A stretch of DNA of 64,000 bases from JACPIA01 sp964655995. GTDB lineage: Bacteria; Patescibacteriota; Minisyncoccia; Phycocordibacterales; XYD1-FULL-46-19. The stretch covers positions 28,849 through 92,848 of the forward strand of contig CAZZPK010000003.1 of the NCBI GenBank assembly GCA_964655995.1. Direction: 5' to 3'. The notes under the pieces were generated by a model. The model was not told the DNA's origin and made no database searches. It saw nothing but the letters and a program-made list of their open reading frames with translations. Positions 15,144 through 22,802 of the stretch are shown one piece after another (the stretch's first letter is position 1; every line of letters begins with the position of its first letter). The position numbers and the translations under genes were made by a program.

Positions 15144-16018
15144 TGTGGTCGTTACGTCAGCTCCTGATCGGTGCGCTCGCGGTGCTCATTTTGGCCGGCG
15201 GGGGCATTGGCGCGCTTAAGTGGTACCGGTCGCGCCAGGCGGCCGTTTTGCCGCCGGCTCCGGCCGTCGCCACCTCCACCAAGCAAGTTATCGGCTACTC
15301 GGTGCAAGGGCGAGCGATTGAGAGTTACACCTTTGGCACCGGCGCGACCAATCTTTTGTTTGTTGGCGGTGTGCACGGCGGCTATGAGTGGAATAGTGTT
15401 TTACTTGCCTACGCGGTAATTGATTATTTAAACGCGAGCCCCGGCGTGGTGCCGGCTAATGTGAGCGTAACGGTGGTGCCTAATTTAAATCCCGACGGCG
15501 TCTACAAGGTGGTGGGTAAAGAGGGGCGCTTTGCGGCCGGCGACGTACCGGCCGACAAGGTCGTCCGCGCCGCCGGCCGCTTTAACTCCCGCGCCGTCGA
15601 CCTAAACCGCAACTTTGACTGCAAGTGGCAGGCCACCAGCACCTGGCAGGGGCGCGAGGTGAGCGCGGGCACGGCCGCCTTCTCCGAGCCCGAGGCGGCG
15701 GCCCTGCGCAATTTGGTTTTAAAAATCAAGCCTAAAGCGGCTGTCTTTTGGCACTCGCAGGCCGGCGCCGTCTACGCCTCGGAGTGCGAGCAGGGGATAC
15801 TGCCCGCCACTTTAACCTTAATGAGCACTTACGCCCAAGCCGCCGACTACCCGGCCGTTAAAACCTTTGACGCTTACGCTATCACCGGCGACGCCGAGGG
15901 CTGGCTGGCCTCCCTCGGCATCCCGGCCATCACGGTGGAATTTAAAACCCACGACTCTCCCGACCTCCCCCAAAACCTCGCTGGCGTTAAGGCTGTCCTT
16001 AACCTCTATCGCCCTTAA
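15143..16018 (+). CDS. Membrane-anchored M14-type zinc carboxypeptidase
   Basis: The 291-residue product has an N-terminal membrane anchor (about 5-26) and an M14-like domain with apparent metal and catalytic residues intact: His78 and Glu82 in VHGGYEWN, His204 in FWHSQAG, Arg156 in DLNRNFD and Glu266 in ITVEFKTH. The His-Glu spacing is one residue longer than the classic HxxE, so assignment of Glu82 as ligand is by position. Likely substrates are cell-wall or extracellular peptides. It starts on the stop codon of the preceding gene (TAATG), so the pair is translationally coupled. Confidence 0.87.
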   Translation: MWSLRQLLIGALAVLILAGGGIGALKWYRSRQAAVLPPAPAVATSTKQVIGYSVQGRAIESYTFGTGATNLLFVGGVHGGYEWNSVLLAYAVIDYLNASPGVVPANVSVTVVPNLNPDGVYKVVGKEGRFAAGDVPADKVVRAAGRFNSRAVDLNRNFDCKWQATSTWQGREVSAGTAAFSEPEAAALRNLVLKIKPKAAVFWHSQAGAVYASECEQGILPATLTLMSTYAQAADYPAVKTFDAYAITGDAEGWLASLGIPAITVEFKTHDSPDLPQNLAGVKAVLNLYRP

Positions 16019-16110
16019 GAAAAATTTTGTTTTATGGTTAGATCAGGATACTTGTTTTTTAACTTAAAAAGTCTATTATCTGAGTAGTTGTATAAAAAAT
16101 TAGTATTAAT

Positions 16111-16686
16111 ATGATAAAACAAGAGTCAAGTGAGAGATGGTGGTATCGGTTAATTAAGGTCATTTTTATAACAATGATCCTTTTTTCCTTACTAATTCCA
16201 GCTATAATTTTTCTTGAAAGTAAACCAGTTCTTGATAGATATGAAAGTCGCTTTAGTTTAAAGTGTGCTGACGGTAGGTTCCGAGGTGATTTTGATGGTT
16301 CTGATTTGGCGTACTATGATCTTAAATCTTTTGATAATTCTTATTACAATAAAGATAAATTTACCAATCTAGATAGAATGGCAAAGATTGCTTGCCATTA
16401 TCAAGAAACTGGCGATGAATTAAAACCAATTGTAGAGTCAGAAAGTACTTTTGTCCCAACGGAAAAAAATTATGAGATTTTCTTGAGAAAACCATCTTAT
16501 AGTAATTCGTGGGTAGAAACAATTAGCTACACAGTCTTAGCGTTTTTAGGGGTAATTCTATTTTTTAGCTTATTAAGAGCAATTTTCCTTTACATTATTT
16601 TTGGTGAAAATTTTGGCAAAAATCTAGTATTTATATTTTGTTTATTTAAAAGTAAAAGAAAAATCATTGTTGAAAAACAAAAATAG
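16111..16686 (+). CDS. Hypothetical membrane protein in AT-rich island
   Basis: A 191-residue product with two membrane segments (about 15-32, KVIFITMILFSLLIPAII; and about 142-165, ISYTVLAFLGVILFFSLL) flanking a charged extracytoplasmic loop with two Cys. No family recognised. Codons are strongly A/T-ending (AAA, TTT, GAT, AAT), unlike the GC-richer genes on both sides, suggesting separate origin. Confidence 0.6.
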   Translation: MIKQESSERWWYRLIKVIFITMILFSLLIPAIIFLESKPVLDRYESRFSLKCADGRFRGDFDGSDLAYYDLKSFDNSYYNKDKFTNLDRMAKIACHYQETGDELKPIVESESTFVPTEKNYEIFLRKPSYSNSWVETISYTVLAFLGVILFFSLLRAIFLYIIFGENFGKNLVFIFCLFKSKRKIIVEKQK

Positions 16687-16719
16687 GTATAAAAATAATA
16701 AATTAACTTAAAAGCTAAT

Positions 16720-16899
16720 ATGAATAAAGAATTTAGAGAAATAATAACAGGGTTAATAATTTTCGGTATAGTAATTCTATTAGCGTGGTTCTTGTTTGGT
16801 AGAGATATAGAACCAGATTTATCTTCTAATTATAGTGGTTCATTAGAAGATCAATATTATGAGGGTGAAGGGTCTGGTCATCCGCTTTGGAATAATTAG
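16720..16899 (+). CDS. Small single-pass membrane protein, 59 residues
   Basis: ATG 16720 to TAG 16899 encodes a short basic start (MNKEFREIITG), one membrane segment (about 11-28, LIIFGIVILLAWFLF) and an acidic polar tail. It lies 33 nt after the 16111 gene with the same A/T-rich codon use. The ribosome site is weak, so expression is uncertain. Confidence 0.45.
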   Translation: MNKEFREIITGLIIFGIVILLAWFLFGRDIEPDLSSNYSGSLEDQYYEGEGSGHPLWNN

Positions 16900-16947
16900 A
16901 GACCTCCGTCAAGGCGAGGCCTTGGCGCTGGTACGGTATGAACTTCT

Positions 16948-17703
16948 ATGATGAATATTGGAAGAAATGATCTGTGCCTATGTGGAAGTAATAAAAAATT
17001 CAAAAAGTGCTATGGTGCAGTAAATAGTACTTGTTCCATTTTCTTGAAAGAACAGTGTCAAAAATTCATAAACGAGCACAACGAAAGAGAAAAATTTGTT
17101 TTTAGGTTTTTTAATGAGGTTCTTGAAGATACAAATGTAATTCTTCTCAAGAATAAAGAAGGAGATGACAAACTTCCTTTGCGGGTACAAATGATCATTG
17201 CCTTCAGTTTGATAGATGTTCTTGGCAGTTATTGGTATGAGTATTTAGGTAAAACAGGAAAGACGAGCGAAAGAGCTCAAAAATGGTACGAACAGTTCTG
17301 TTTGAACGATAAAAATCCTAATCTGCTAACCCCTCAAGACTGGTCAAGAATTTCTAGTGATAGGTTATATCAATTTAGGAATTCACTCGTTCATTTCTTT
17401 GGTCTTTCAGAAAAAAGCGATGGGATTTACTTTGCATTAGCACCTAATAACCTTCCTGACGATAAACACAAGGATTGGCAAAAGCAGTTTAGTAAGAAAG
17501 GTGATGAGTCTTTTATCATCAAACCAGCTAACTTTTACGACCTAATCAGAGAAGGAGCGGTTTTGATGCTTAATGAGTGGTCGGAAGTTATCAAAAATGC
17601 TCAAACCAGCCCAGAGCATGAAAAAAGTCATATTGAGGGGATCGAGAGGATTTTTAACAAGATAAACAAAGAGGGTGCAGTCAAAGTAATGCAGGAAAAA
17701 TGA
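16948..17703 (+). CDS. SEC-C motif protein with HEPN-like RxxxxH segment
   Basis: The 251-residue product begins NIGRNDLCLCGSNKKFKKCYG, the SEC-C zinc motif (CxC-x8-C) with Tyr in place of the last Cys/His. The remainder is helical and contains RFRNSLVHFF (about residues 148-157), matching the Rx4H signature of HEPN ribonucleases. It is in the AT-rich block 16.0-17.7 kb. SEC-C domains often sit as accessory modules in proteins of stress or defence islands. HEPN assignment rests on one motif in a helical context; function as an RNase is inference. Confidence 0.6.
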   Translation: MMNIGRNDLCLCGSNKKFKKCYGAVNSTCSIFLKEQCQKFINEHNEREKFVFRFFNEVLEDTNVILLKNKEGDDKLPLRVQMIIAFSLIDVLGSYWYEYLGKTGKTSERAQKWYEQFCLNDKNPNLLTPQDWSRISSDRLYQFRNSLVHFFGLSEKSDGIYFALAPNNLPDDKHKDWQKQFSKKGDESFIIKPANFYDLIREGAVLMLNEWSEVIKNAQTSPEHEKSHIEGIERIFNKINKEGAVKVMQEK

Positions 17704-17747
17704 GAACCTTTGGTGGGGTGAGACCTTGAGTCTTTGAGGGACTATTT

Positions 17748-17767
17748 GGGAGGAGGGGAGGGTGGGG
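17748..17767 (+). other. G-quadruplex-type motif upstream of sppA
   Basis: Four G-runs GGG-AGGA-GGGG-A-GGG-T-GGGG in 20 bases, followed by TATAAT at 17776-17781. It could form a G-quadruplex on the plus strand near the sppA promoter region. Confidence 0.4.
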
Positions 17768-17820
17768 AGTTTTGGTATAATTGGGAGATGAGGTGACTGG
17801 AGGGGTGGTAAGATAGGGAT

Positions 17821-18636
17821 ATGACTAAAAATAAGATAATAATCCTAATGGTTTTGGTTGGGGTCGCCGTGGCGGTTGGGGTGGCGTTTTATACGGGCTA
17901 CTTTTCTTACTCCACGACCTACTCATACACCGATGGCCTAGGTGAGAGTTGTAATGTTTTAGCTCTATCACTAAATGGCTACTTAACTACTTACTCGTCG
18001 GCCGAGGAGGCTGAGGCTACGGAGGTGGAGACAGCCTCGGAGGATATTGTTTACAGTATAGAGCAGGCCGATAAGGACGAGGAGATAAGGGGCGTGCTCT
18101 TGTTGGTGGACTCGGATGGTGGTTCCGGTGTAGCGGGTGAGGAGATCGCCAATGCTTTAAAAAGATTAAGTAAACCTAATGTGGCGGTAATACGGGGCTC
18201 AGGTCTCTCGGCGGCCTACTGGGCAGCCACGGGGGCCGACAGGGTGTTTGCCTCCAGCCTCTCGGATGTGGGCAGTATTGGGGTAACATCCTCTTATCTT
18301 GATGAATCTCAGGTTAAACAAAAAGAGGGTTATCGTTTTATTGAGTTAGCCTCTGGTAAATACAAAGATGTGTGGAATCCGGAAAAGCCGATCACTGAGG
18401 AGGATAAGGCGATAATCATGGAAGGTATTTTAAAGATGCACGACATTTTTGTTAAGCAGGTGGCGACTAATCGTAATTTAGATCTGGAGGAGGTTAAAAA
18501 GTTGGCCAATGGTTTAAGTTACATCGGCGAGGATGCTTTAAAGCTCGGTTTGATCGATGAGATCGGCGATATGTCCACCGCCACTAAATACTTAGAGAGT
18601 CAGATCGGCGAGGAGGCGGAGATCTGCTGGCAATAA
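17821..18636 (+). CDS. sppA: Signal peptide peptidase SppA-like serine protease (S49)
   Basis: Membrane-anchored protease that degrades leftover signal peptides. The 271-residue product has an N-terminal membrane segment (6-27), an S49/ClpP-like core (VLLLVDSDGGSGVAGEEI), the nucleophile Ser130 in GSGLSAAYW, a DVGSIGVTS motif and the catalytic-lysine region SGKYKD (Lys180 or Lys182). Length fits the short single-domain type. A TAAGAT box at 17809-17814, 6 nt before ATG, implies a leaderless transcript. Confidence 0.9.
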   Translation: MTKNKIIILMVLVGVAVAVGVAFYTGYFSYSTTYSYTDGLGESCNVLALSLNGYLTTYSSAEEAEATEVETASEDIVYSIEQADKDEEIRGVLLLVDSDGGSGVAGEEIANALKRLSKPNVAVIRGSGLSAAYWAATGADRVFASSLSDVGSIGVTSSYLDESQVKQKEGYRFIELASGKYKDVWNPEKPITEEDKAIIMEGILKMHDIFVKQVATNRNLDLEEVKKLANGLSYIGEDALKLGLIDEIGDMSTATKYLESQIGEEAEICWQ

Positions 18637-18645
18637 TTATCTGTT

Positions 18646-18670
18646 ATGGAACCATTCGCGCGAATGGTAG
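18646..18670. repeat. Dispersed palindrome, copy 2 (18-bp perfect core)
   Basis: ACCATTCGCGCGAATGGT at 18651-18668 is a perfect 18-bp palindrome, inside a 25-bp block shared with 14177-14201. It lies between sppA and the nuclease gene. Confidence 0.65.
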
Positions 18671-18720
18671 AAGGGGATTTGGTTTATTGGGATATTGGGG
18701 TTATTCTGTAATTAAAATTT

Positions 18721-19470
18721 ATGTCCGAGTATTATAACCCCAACAGAGGCGAGGCGTGGAATTATGGCGGCAAAAATTGGAAGTTGAGCCGGTCTAAGAT
18801 CGACCTGTTTTTGGAGTGCCCGCGCTGTTTTTATCTGGATAACAAGTTGGGAGTTAAGCGGGTGCCGGGATTCCCTTTCTCTATCAACAGCGCGGTGGAT
18901 TATCTGTTAAAACAGGAGTTTGACTCATACCGGGTAAAAAACGAGCAACACCCGCTACAAAAGGAGTATGGCATCGATGCGCGGCCGATGTCGCACGCCG
19001 AGCTCGACGAGTGGCGGAGAAATTTTGGCGGCATTAAGTACCAGCACGAGCCGACCGGACTTTTGGTCACTGGGGCCATTGATGACCTGTGGATCAACGG
19101 CCGGGGCGAGTATATCGTGGTTGATTACAAGGCCACCGCCAAAGATGAGGCTGTAAAAGCGTTAGATAAAGAGTGGCAGGACGGCTACAAGCGGCAGATG
19201 GAGGTTTATCAATGGCTCTTGCGCCAAAACGGGCTAAAGGTCTCTAACACCGGCTACTTTGTTTACTGCACCGGCAAAATGGACCGGCAGGCCTTTGATA
19301 AGCGCATTGATTTTGACGTTAATTTGATAGAGCACCAGGGCGATGACTCCTGGGTCGAAAAAACGTTGTTTGAAATTAAAAAATGTTTGGCGAGCGACGC
19401 TATACCCGCCACGGGCGAGCAGTGCGACTGGTGCGCCTATTGGCGCGCGCGCCGGCAGTTTGAGGATTAA
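18721..19470 (+). CDS. PD-(D/E)XK nuclease family protein (RecB/Cas4-like)
   Basis: The 249-residue product has the nuclease core: GAIDDLW (Asp about residue 122), then IVVDYKAT (D-x-K, about residue 139) and QMEVYQWLL (motif QxxxY). A CPRC pair near residues 34-37 and CDWC near the C-terminus could hold an iron-sulfur cluster as in AddB/Cas4. No CRISPR array or cas1 is present in the window, so a DNA repair role is more likely than spacer acquisition. Confidence 0.82.
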   Translation: MSEYYNPNRGEAWNYGGKNWKLSRSKIDLFLECPRCFYLDNKLGVKRVPGFPFSINSAVDYLLKQEFDSYRVKNEQHPLQKEYGIDARPMSHAELDEWRRNFGGIKYQHEPTGLLVTGAIDDLWINGRGEYIVVDYKATAKDEAVKALDKEWQDGYKRQMEVYQWLLRQNGLKVSNTGYFVYCTGKMDRQAFDKRIDFDVNLIEHQGDDSWVEKTLFEIKKCLASDAIPATGEQCDWCAYWRARRQFED

Positions 19471-19487
19471 AGCTATTATTTTTTAAT

Positions 19488-20648
19488 TTAGTGAGCGGCA
19501 AAGACCATTTGGGAGATGCCGAGAGCGGTGCCGTCAAAGGGTTGCTGGAGGGTAAAGTTTAGCTCCGGATTGGCCGCTTGTTGGGCGGCGAGGAGGGTGG
19601 GCGCTTGGGTGATGCCGCCGTCTAAGATAATTTTAGCGGGCGGCGGCGTTAATTTGTTTAACACTTGGCCAGCGGCCGCTGTCATCTCGCTTACCACCTC
19701 GTCGAGCGGCTCGTGCCCCGCCAAAAGTGCGTCAATACGCGCGGCGTATGTGCCCACTTTAGCCTCGAGGGCGTAAATGGGCCCGGCCGGCGCCGCCGCC
19801 AGCGTGGTAAAAAAGCCGTCTTGCAGTTTAAACTCCGCGCCCAACTCGCTCATGATAAAAGTGCCGGTGCCGTAAGTGATTTTGGCGGCGGCGCCAGCCT
19901 CACGTGCGGCGTAAAAGCTCGCTTGTTGATCGCCACACACGGCCAAGAGCGGTAAAGGCCAGCCCAGCACTTTAGCGTCGAGGGTGCCAAAGAGGGCAAG
20001 CGAGTGTTTAACCTCGGGCAGTAAAGGCGCCGGTATCCGCCACATTTTTAAAAGCTCCTCATCCCAAGTTTTGGTTTTAATGTTAAAGAGGAGAGTACGC
20101 GAGGCATTGGTGTAGTCGGTGAGATGCGGCCGGCCCTCAAGTAAATTCCACAGCAACCAGGTGTCGATAGTGCCGGCGAGTAATTGGCTGGTGTCGGCTG
20201 GAGCGGCATGAGCCAGGATCCAAGCGATTTTAGAGGCCGAAAAGTAGCTATCGAGCGTTAACCCCGTTTTTTCTCTAACTAATTGGCTGTAGGTGGGCGC
20301 GAGTGTGGCACACTCATCTTTGGTGCGGCTGTCCTCCCACACAATGGCAGGGTAAATCGGCTGGCCACTAATTTTACTCCACACCACTACCGTCTCGCGC
20401 TGATTAGTGAGGCCGAGGCCGGCACAATTTTCCGTCGTGAGGCCGGCCGCCGCCACCACCTCGCGCAGAGCCTCCGTGGCGGCGGTTAAGATGTCGTTTG
20501 CGTCTTGCTCCACCTGCACGCCAGCGGCCGAAATTTTTTTAGCGATAGTGCGCGCGCTCTTGGCCACGATCTCGCCGCTTGCTTTAAACACCAGCGCTTT
20601 AATGCCGGTGGTGCCGGCGTCGAGCACCAAGGCTAATTTGTTACTCAT
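19488..20648 (-). CDS. glpK: FGGY-family carbohydrate kinase, glycerol kinase-like, shortened
   Basis: ATP-dependent sugar/polyol kinase. Signatures: LVLDAGTTGIKALVF (N-terminal phosphate loop), GLTNQRETVVVW and AIVWEDSRT (glycerol-kinase-like), AGTIDTWLLWNL, CGDQQASFYAA and ITYGTGTFIM. At 386 residues it is about 110 shorter than typical GlpK, with material missing from the C-terminal lobe. ATG 20648 overlaps the gpsA stop by 8 nt, so the two are coupled. The pairing with GpsA supports glycerol as substrate; other polyols are possible. Confidence 0.78.
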   Translation of the reverse strand: MSNKLALVLDAGTTGIKALVFKASGEIVAKSARTIAKKISAAGVQVEQDANDILTAATEALREVVAAAGLTTENCAGLGLTNQRETVVVWSKISGQPIYPAIVWEDSRTKDECATLAPTYSQLVREKTGLTLDSYFSASKIAWILAHAAPADTSQLLAGTIDTWLLWNLLEGRPHLTDYTNASRTLLFNIKTKTWDEELLKMWRIPAPLLPEVKHSLALFGTLDAKVLGWPLPLLAVCGDQQASFYAAREAGAAAKITYGTGTFIMSELGAEFKLQDGFFTTLAAAPAGPIYALEAKVGTYAARIDALLAGHEPLDEVVSEMTAAAGQVLNKLTPPPAKIILDGGITQAPTLLAAQQAANPELNFTLQQPFDGTALGISQMVFAAH

Positions 20649-21519
20649 GGTAAAGCGTCTCGATAAGCGAGCGCGGGTCGGCGCCGGCGGTAATAATTTG
20701 TTGCAGGGCGGTAAAGAGGGGGAGGCTCGCCGTTTGGTCGTCCAAGCGCGCGTGCAAATATTTAATCGCGTGCACACCCTCGGAGACGGGTGGAGTCTCG
20801 CCGCGGGCGAGAGCCAAGCCCACTTGGCGATTTAGCGAGCCGGGGCTTAAACCGGTGGCCAGCAAGTCGCCCAAGCCCGGCAAGTCGTAGGCGAGGAGGG
20901 TGGGCGCTTGCTCGAGCTCTAAAATCTTAACCATTTCTTTAAGAGCGGCGGTAGTAAAAACGGCTTGAGTATTGGTGCCGGCCTCTAAACCGGCCAGGAG
21001 CCCAAAGCCGATAGCGTAGATATTTTTTAAAGCCGAGAGGAGGGCGAGCGCTTTAATCTCGCTGGTGGTGGTGAGTTTAATTTTGGTTTGATCTAAAACA
21101 GCGCTAATTAAATCGGCCGAGGCGCCGGGGCCGGCCGCCACTAGGGCGGCGGTGTGGCGGCCGGCCAAAATCTCCTCGGCAATCATCGGCCCGGCCAAGA
21201 GGGCCCAGGGACGGCCGGGCAAAACCTCGGCTAAAATCTCGGGCACTAATTTATTACTCCCTTGCTCTAAGCCTTTGGTTAAAGCCACCACTATGGCCTC
21301 CGGTTTAAGGTGAGGCAGGTACTCGCTTAAAGCGGCCCGGATAAACTGGGAGGGCACACCCACAAACACTACTAGGGCTCCCGCCAGCTCGGCCGGCTCC
21401 GCCAGGGTAGAGCGGCTAGCCTCTTTATCTAAAATGCCGATTAAACTGCCGGGGACTAACAAGGCTTTAATTGCCTGCCCAATCTCACCTCCGCCGATTA
21501 TGGCTACTTGAGGACTCAT
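20641..21519 (-). CDS. gpsA: NAD(P)-dependent glycerol-3-phosphate dehydrogenase
   Basis: Interconverts dihydroxyacetone phosphate and sn-glycerol-3-phosphate. The 292-residue product has the Rossmann motif IIGGGEIGQAI, VVFVGVPSQFI, ALTKGLEQGSN, LLAGPMIAEEI (usually GPSFAxE), the catalytic lysine region LLSALKNIYAIGFGLLAGL, and PGLGDLLATGLS followed by GETPPVSEGVHA. Length is slightly below the usual 330. A TATGAT box at 21533-21528 on the minus strand, 8 nt upstream, suggests a leaderless start. First gene of a gpsA-glpK pair. Confidence 0.9.
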   Translation of the reverse strand: MSPQVAIIGGGEIGQAIKALLVPGSLIGILDKEASRSTLAEPAELAGALVVFVGVPSQFIRAALSEYLPHLKPEAIVVALTKGLEQGSNKLVPEILAEVLPGRPWALLAGPMIAEEILAGRHTAALVAAGPGASADLISAVLDQTKIKLTTTSEIKALALLSALKNIYAIGFGLLAGLEAGTNTQAVFTTAALKEMVKILELEQAPTLLAYDLPGLGDLLATGLSPGSLNRQVGLALARGETPPVSEGVHAIKYLHARLDDQTASLPLFTALQQIITAGADPRSLIETLYHE

Positions 21520-21563
21520 TTATCAACATCATAACATAGCCCCTCATGGTAGAATATGGGTAT

Positions 21564-22799
21564 ATGAAAAAACTCACTTTATTGTTAATTGTTTTGGTTT
21601 TGGTCGGGGCGGCGGCGGTAGTGCCGGCGCAGGCGTCTACTAAATGCGACTTTTTGCGCGACTTGGAGCTTGGAGTTAATGGCGAGGATGTGCGCTGTCT
21701 CCAAAAGTATTTAAACAGCGCCGGATTTATTATTGCCACCAGCGGGGCGGGGGCGCCGGGGCAAGAGACCTCACTCTTCCGCCAGTTAACTAAAGAGGCC
21801 ATCGCCCGGTGGCAGGCGGCCAATGGTATTACTCCGGCCAGCGGCTACTTTGGCCAATTGTCGCGCAAAAAATATCTGGAGTTAATGGGTGGCGGCAGTT
21901 CAGGCTCGTCCAATGTTGAGGCGCTCAAAAATCAAGCGGCTCAATTGGCGGCTCAACTCGAGGCTCTAAAAAATAAAAATAAAAGCCAAGATGACGACGA
22001 TGATGACGATGATGGCAATAAGGGAGTAATAGTCTCCTCGTCTAATAAAACGGCCAATGAGGCGACGGTGCGCGCCAAGATCAAGCAGGCACTAAAAATG
22101 ATCGATACCGCCGATGATGAGATCGATGACAATAATAGTGGTGCCGATATTGAGCAAGCAAAAAATAATTTAGCCGACGCCAAAGATGATTTATTTAAGG
22201 CGATGGAGGCTTATTTTGATAGCGACTATGAGGAGGCGTTGGAGCTGGCCACTGATGCTTACAGCAATGCGGAGGATGCGTTTGAGGATGCCGGCGGCGA
22301 GACTAAGGAGGACGAGGTTGATAACTTAATTGATAAAGTGGAGGACGAGATTGCTGAGGCTTGGGAGACAATTGAAGAGGCTAACGATAATGACGAGAGT
22401 ACCGACGAGGCCGAGGAGATCTTAGAGCAAGCCGAGGATAAATTAGACGAGGCTAAAGAGCAATTGGATGAGGAGAATTTTGACGAGGCCGAGGAGTTGG
22501 CCGACGAGGCACGCGACTTGGTAGACGACGCTATTGATGCTATTGGCGATGAGAGCGACAAGGACAAAGCCAAGGAGGCGATCCAAGATGCCCAGGAGGC
22601 CATCGATGATGCCGAGGAGGAGATTGATGATGCCGATGACGACGGTGAGGATGTCGACGAGGCCGAGGATTTACTAAGCGAGGCTGAAGATAAGCTGGAG
22701 GAGGCCAAAGACGCTTACAATGACGGCGACTATGACGAGGCTAAGGAGTTAGCCGAGGAGGCGGAGGACTTGGCCGACGACGCCGTTGATGAACTATAA
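21564..22799 (+). CDS. Secreted peptidoglycan-binding-domain protein with long acidic helical repeats
   Basis: A 411-residue protein: signal peptide (residues 1-24, ending VPAQA), a peptidoglycan-binding-1-like domain (LELGVNGEDVRCLQKYL...FGQLSRKKYLELM, about 33-110), a coiled coil, a run of eight Asp (about 145-152), then about 240 residues almost entirely Asp/Glu/Ala with recurring blocks such as DEAEELADEARDLVDDA and DEAKELAEEAEDLADDA. It would be an extracellular polyanion tethered to the wall, perhaps binding cations. TAGAAT at 21550-21555 lies 8 nt upstream of ATG 21564. No close named family. Confidence 0.8.
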   Translation: MKKLTLLLIVLVLVGAAAVVPAQASTKCDFLRDLELGVNGEDVRCLQKYLNSAGFIIATSGAGAPGQETSLFRQLTKEAIARWQAANGITPASGYFGQLSRKKYLELMGGGSSGSSNVEALKNQAAQLAAQLEALKNKNKSQDDDDDDDDGNKGVIVSSSNKTANEATVRAKIKQALKMIDTADDEIDDNNSGADIEQAKNNLADAKDDLFKAMEAYFDSDYEEALELATDAYSNAEDAFEDAGGETKEDEVDNLIDKVEDEIAEAWETIEEANDNDESTDEAEEILEQAEDKLDEAKEQLDEENFDEAEELADEARDLVDDAIDAIGDESDKDKAKEAIQDAQEAIDDAEEEIDDADDDGEDVDEAEDLLSEAEDKLEEAKDAYNDGDYDEAKELAEEAEDLADDAVDEL

Positions 22800-22802
22800 T
22801 TG

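Noticed and set aside
18721..19470. PD-(D/E)XK protein as Cas4
   Set aside because: Motifs would allow it, but there is no CRISPR context, so only the superfamily is assigned.
20649..20777. N-terminal extension of the glycerol kinase-like gene
   Set aside because: It would overlap gpsA in another frame; the kinase fold begins at MSNKLALVLDAGTTG.
22259..22708. Ser-rich open frame opposite the acidic protein
   Set aside because: It is the complement of Asp/Glu codons (GAG/GAT giving CTC/ATC) and has no start signals; a shadow.
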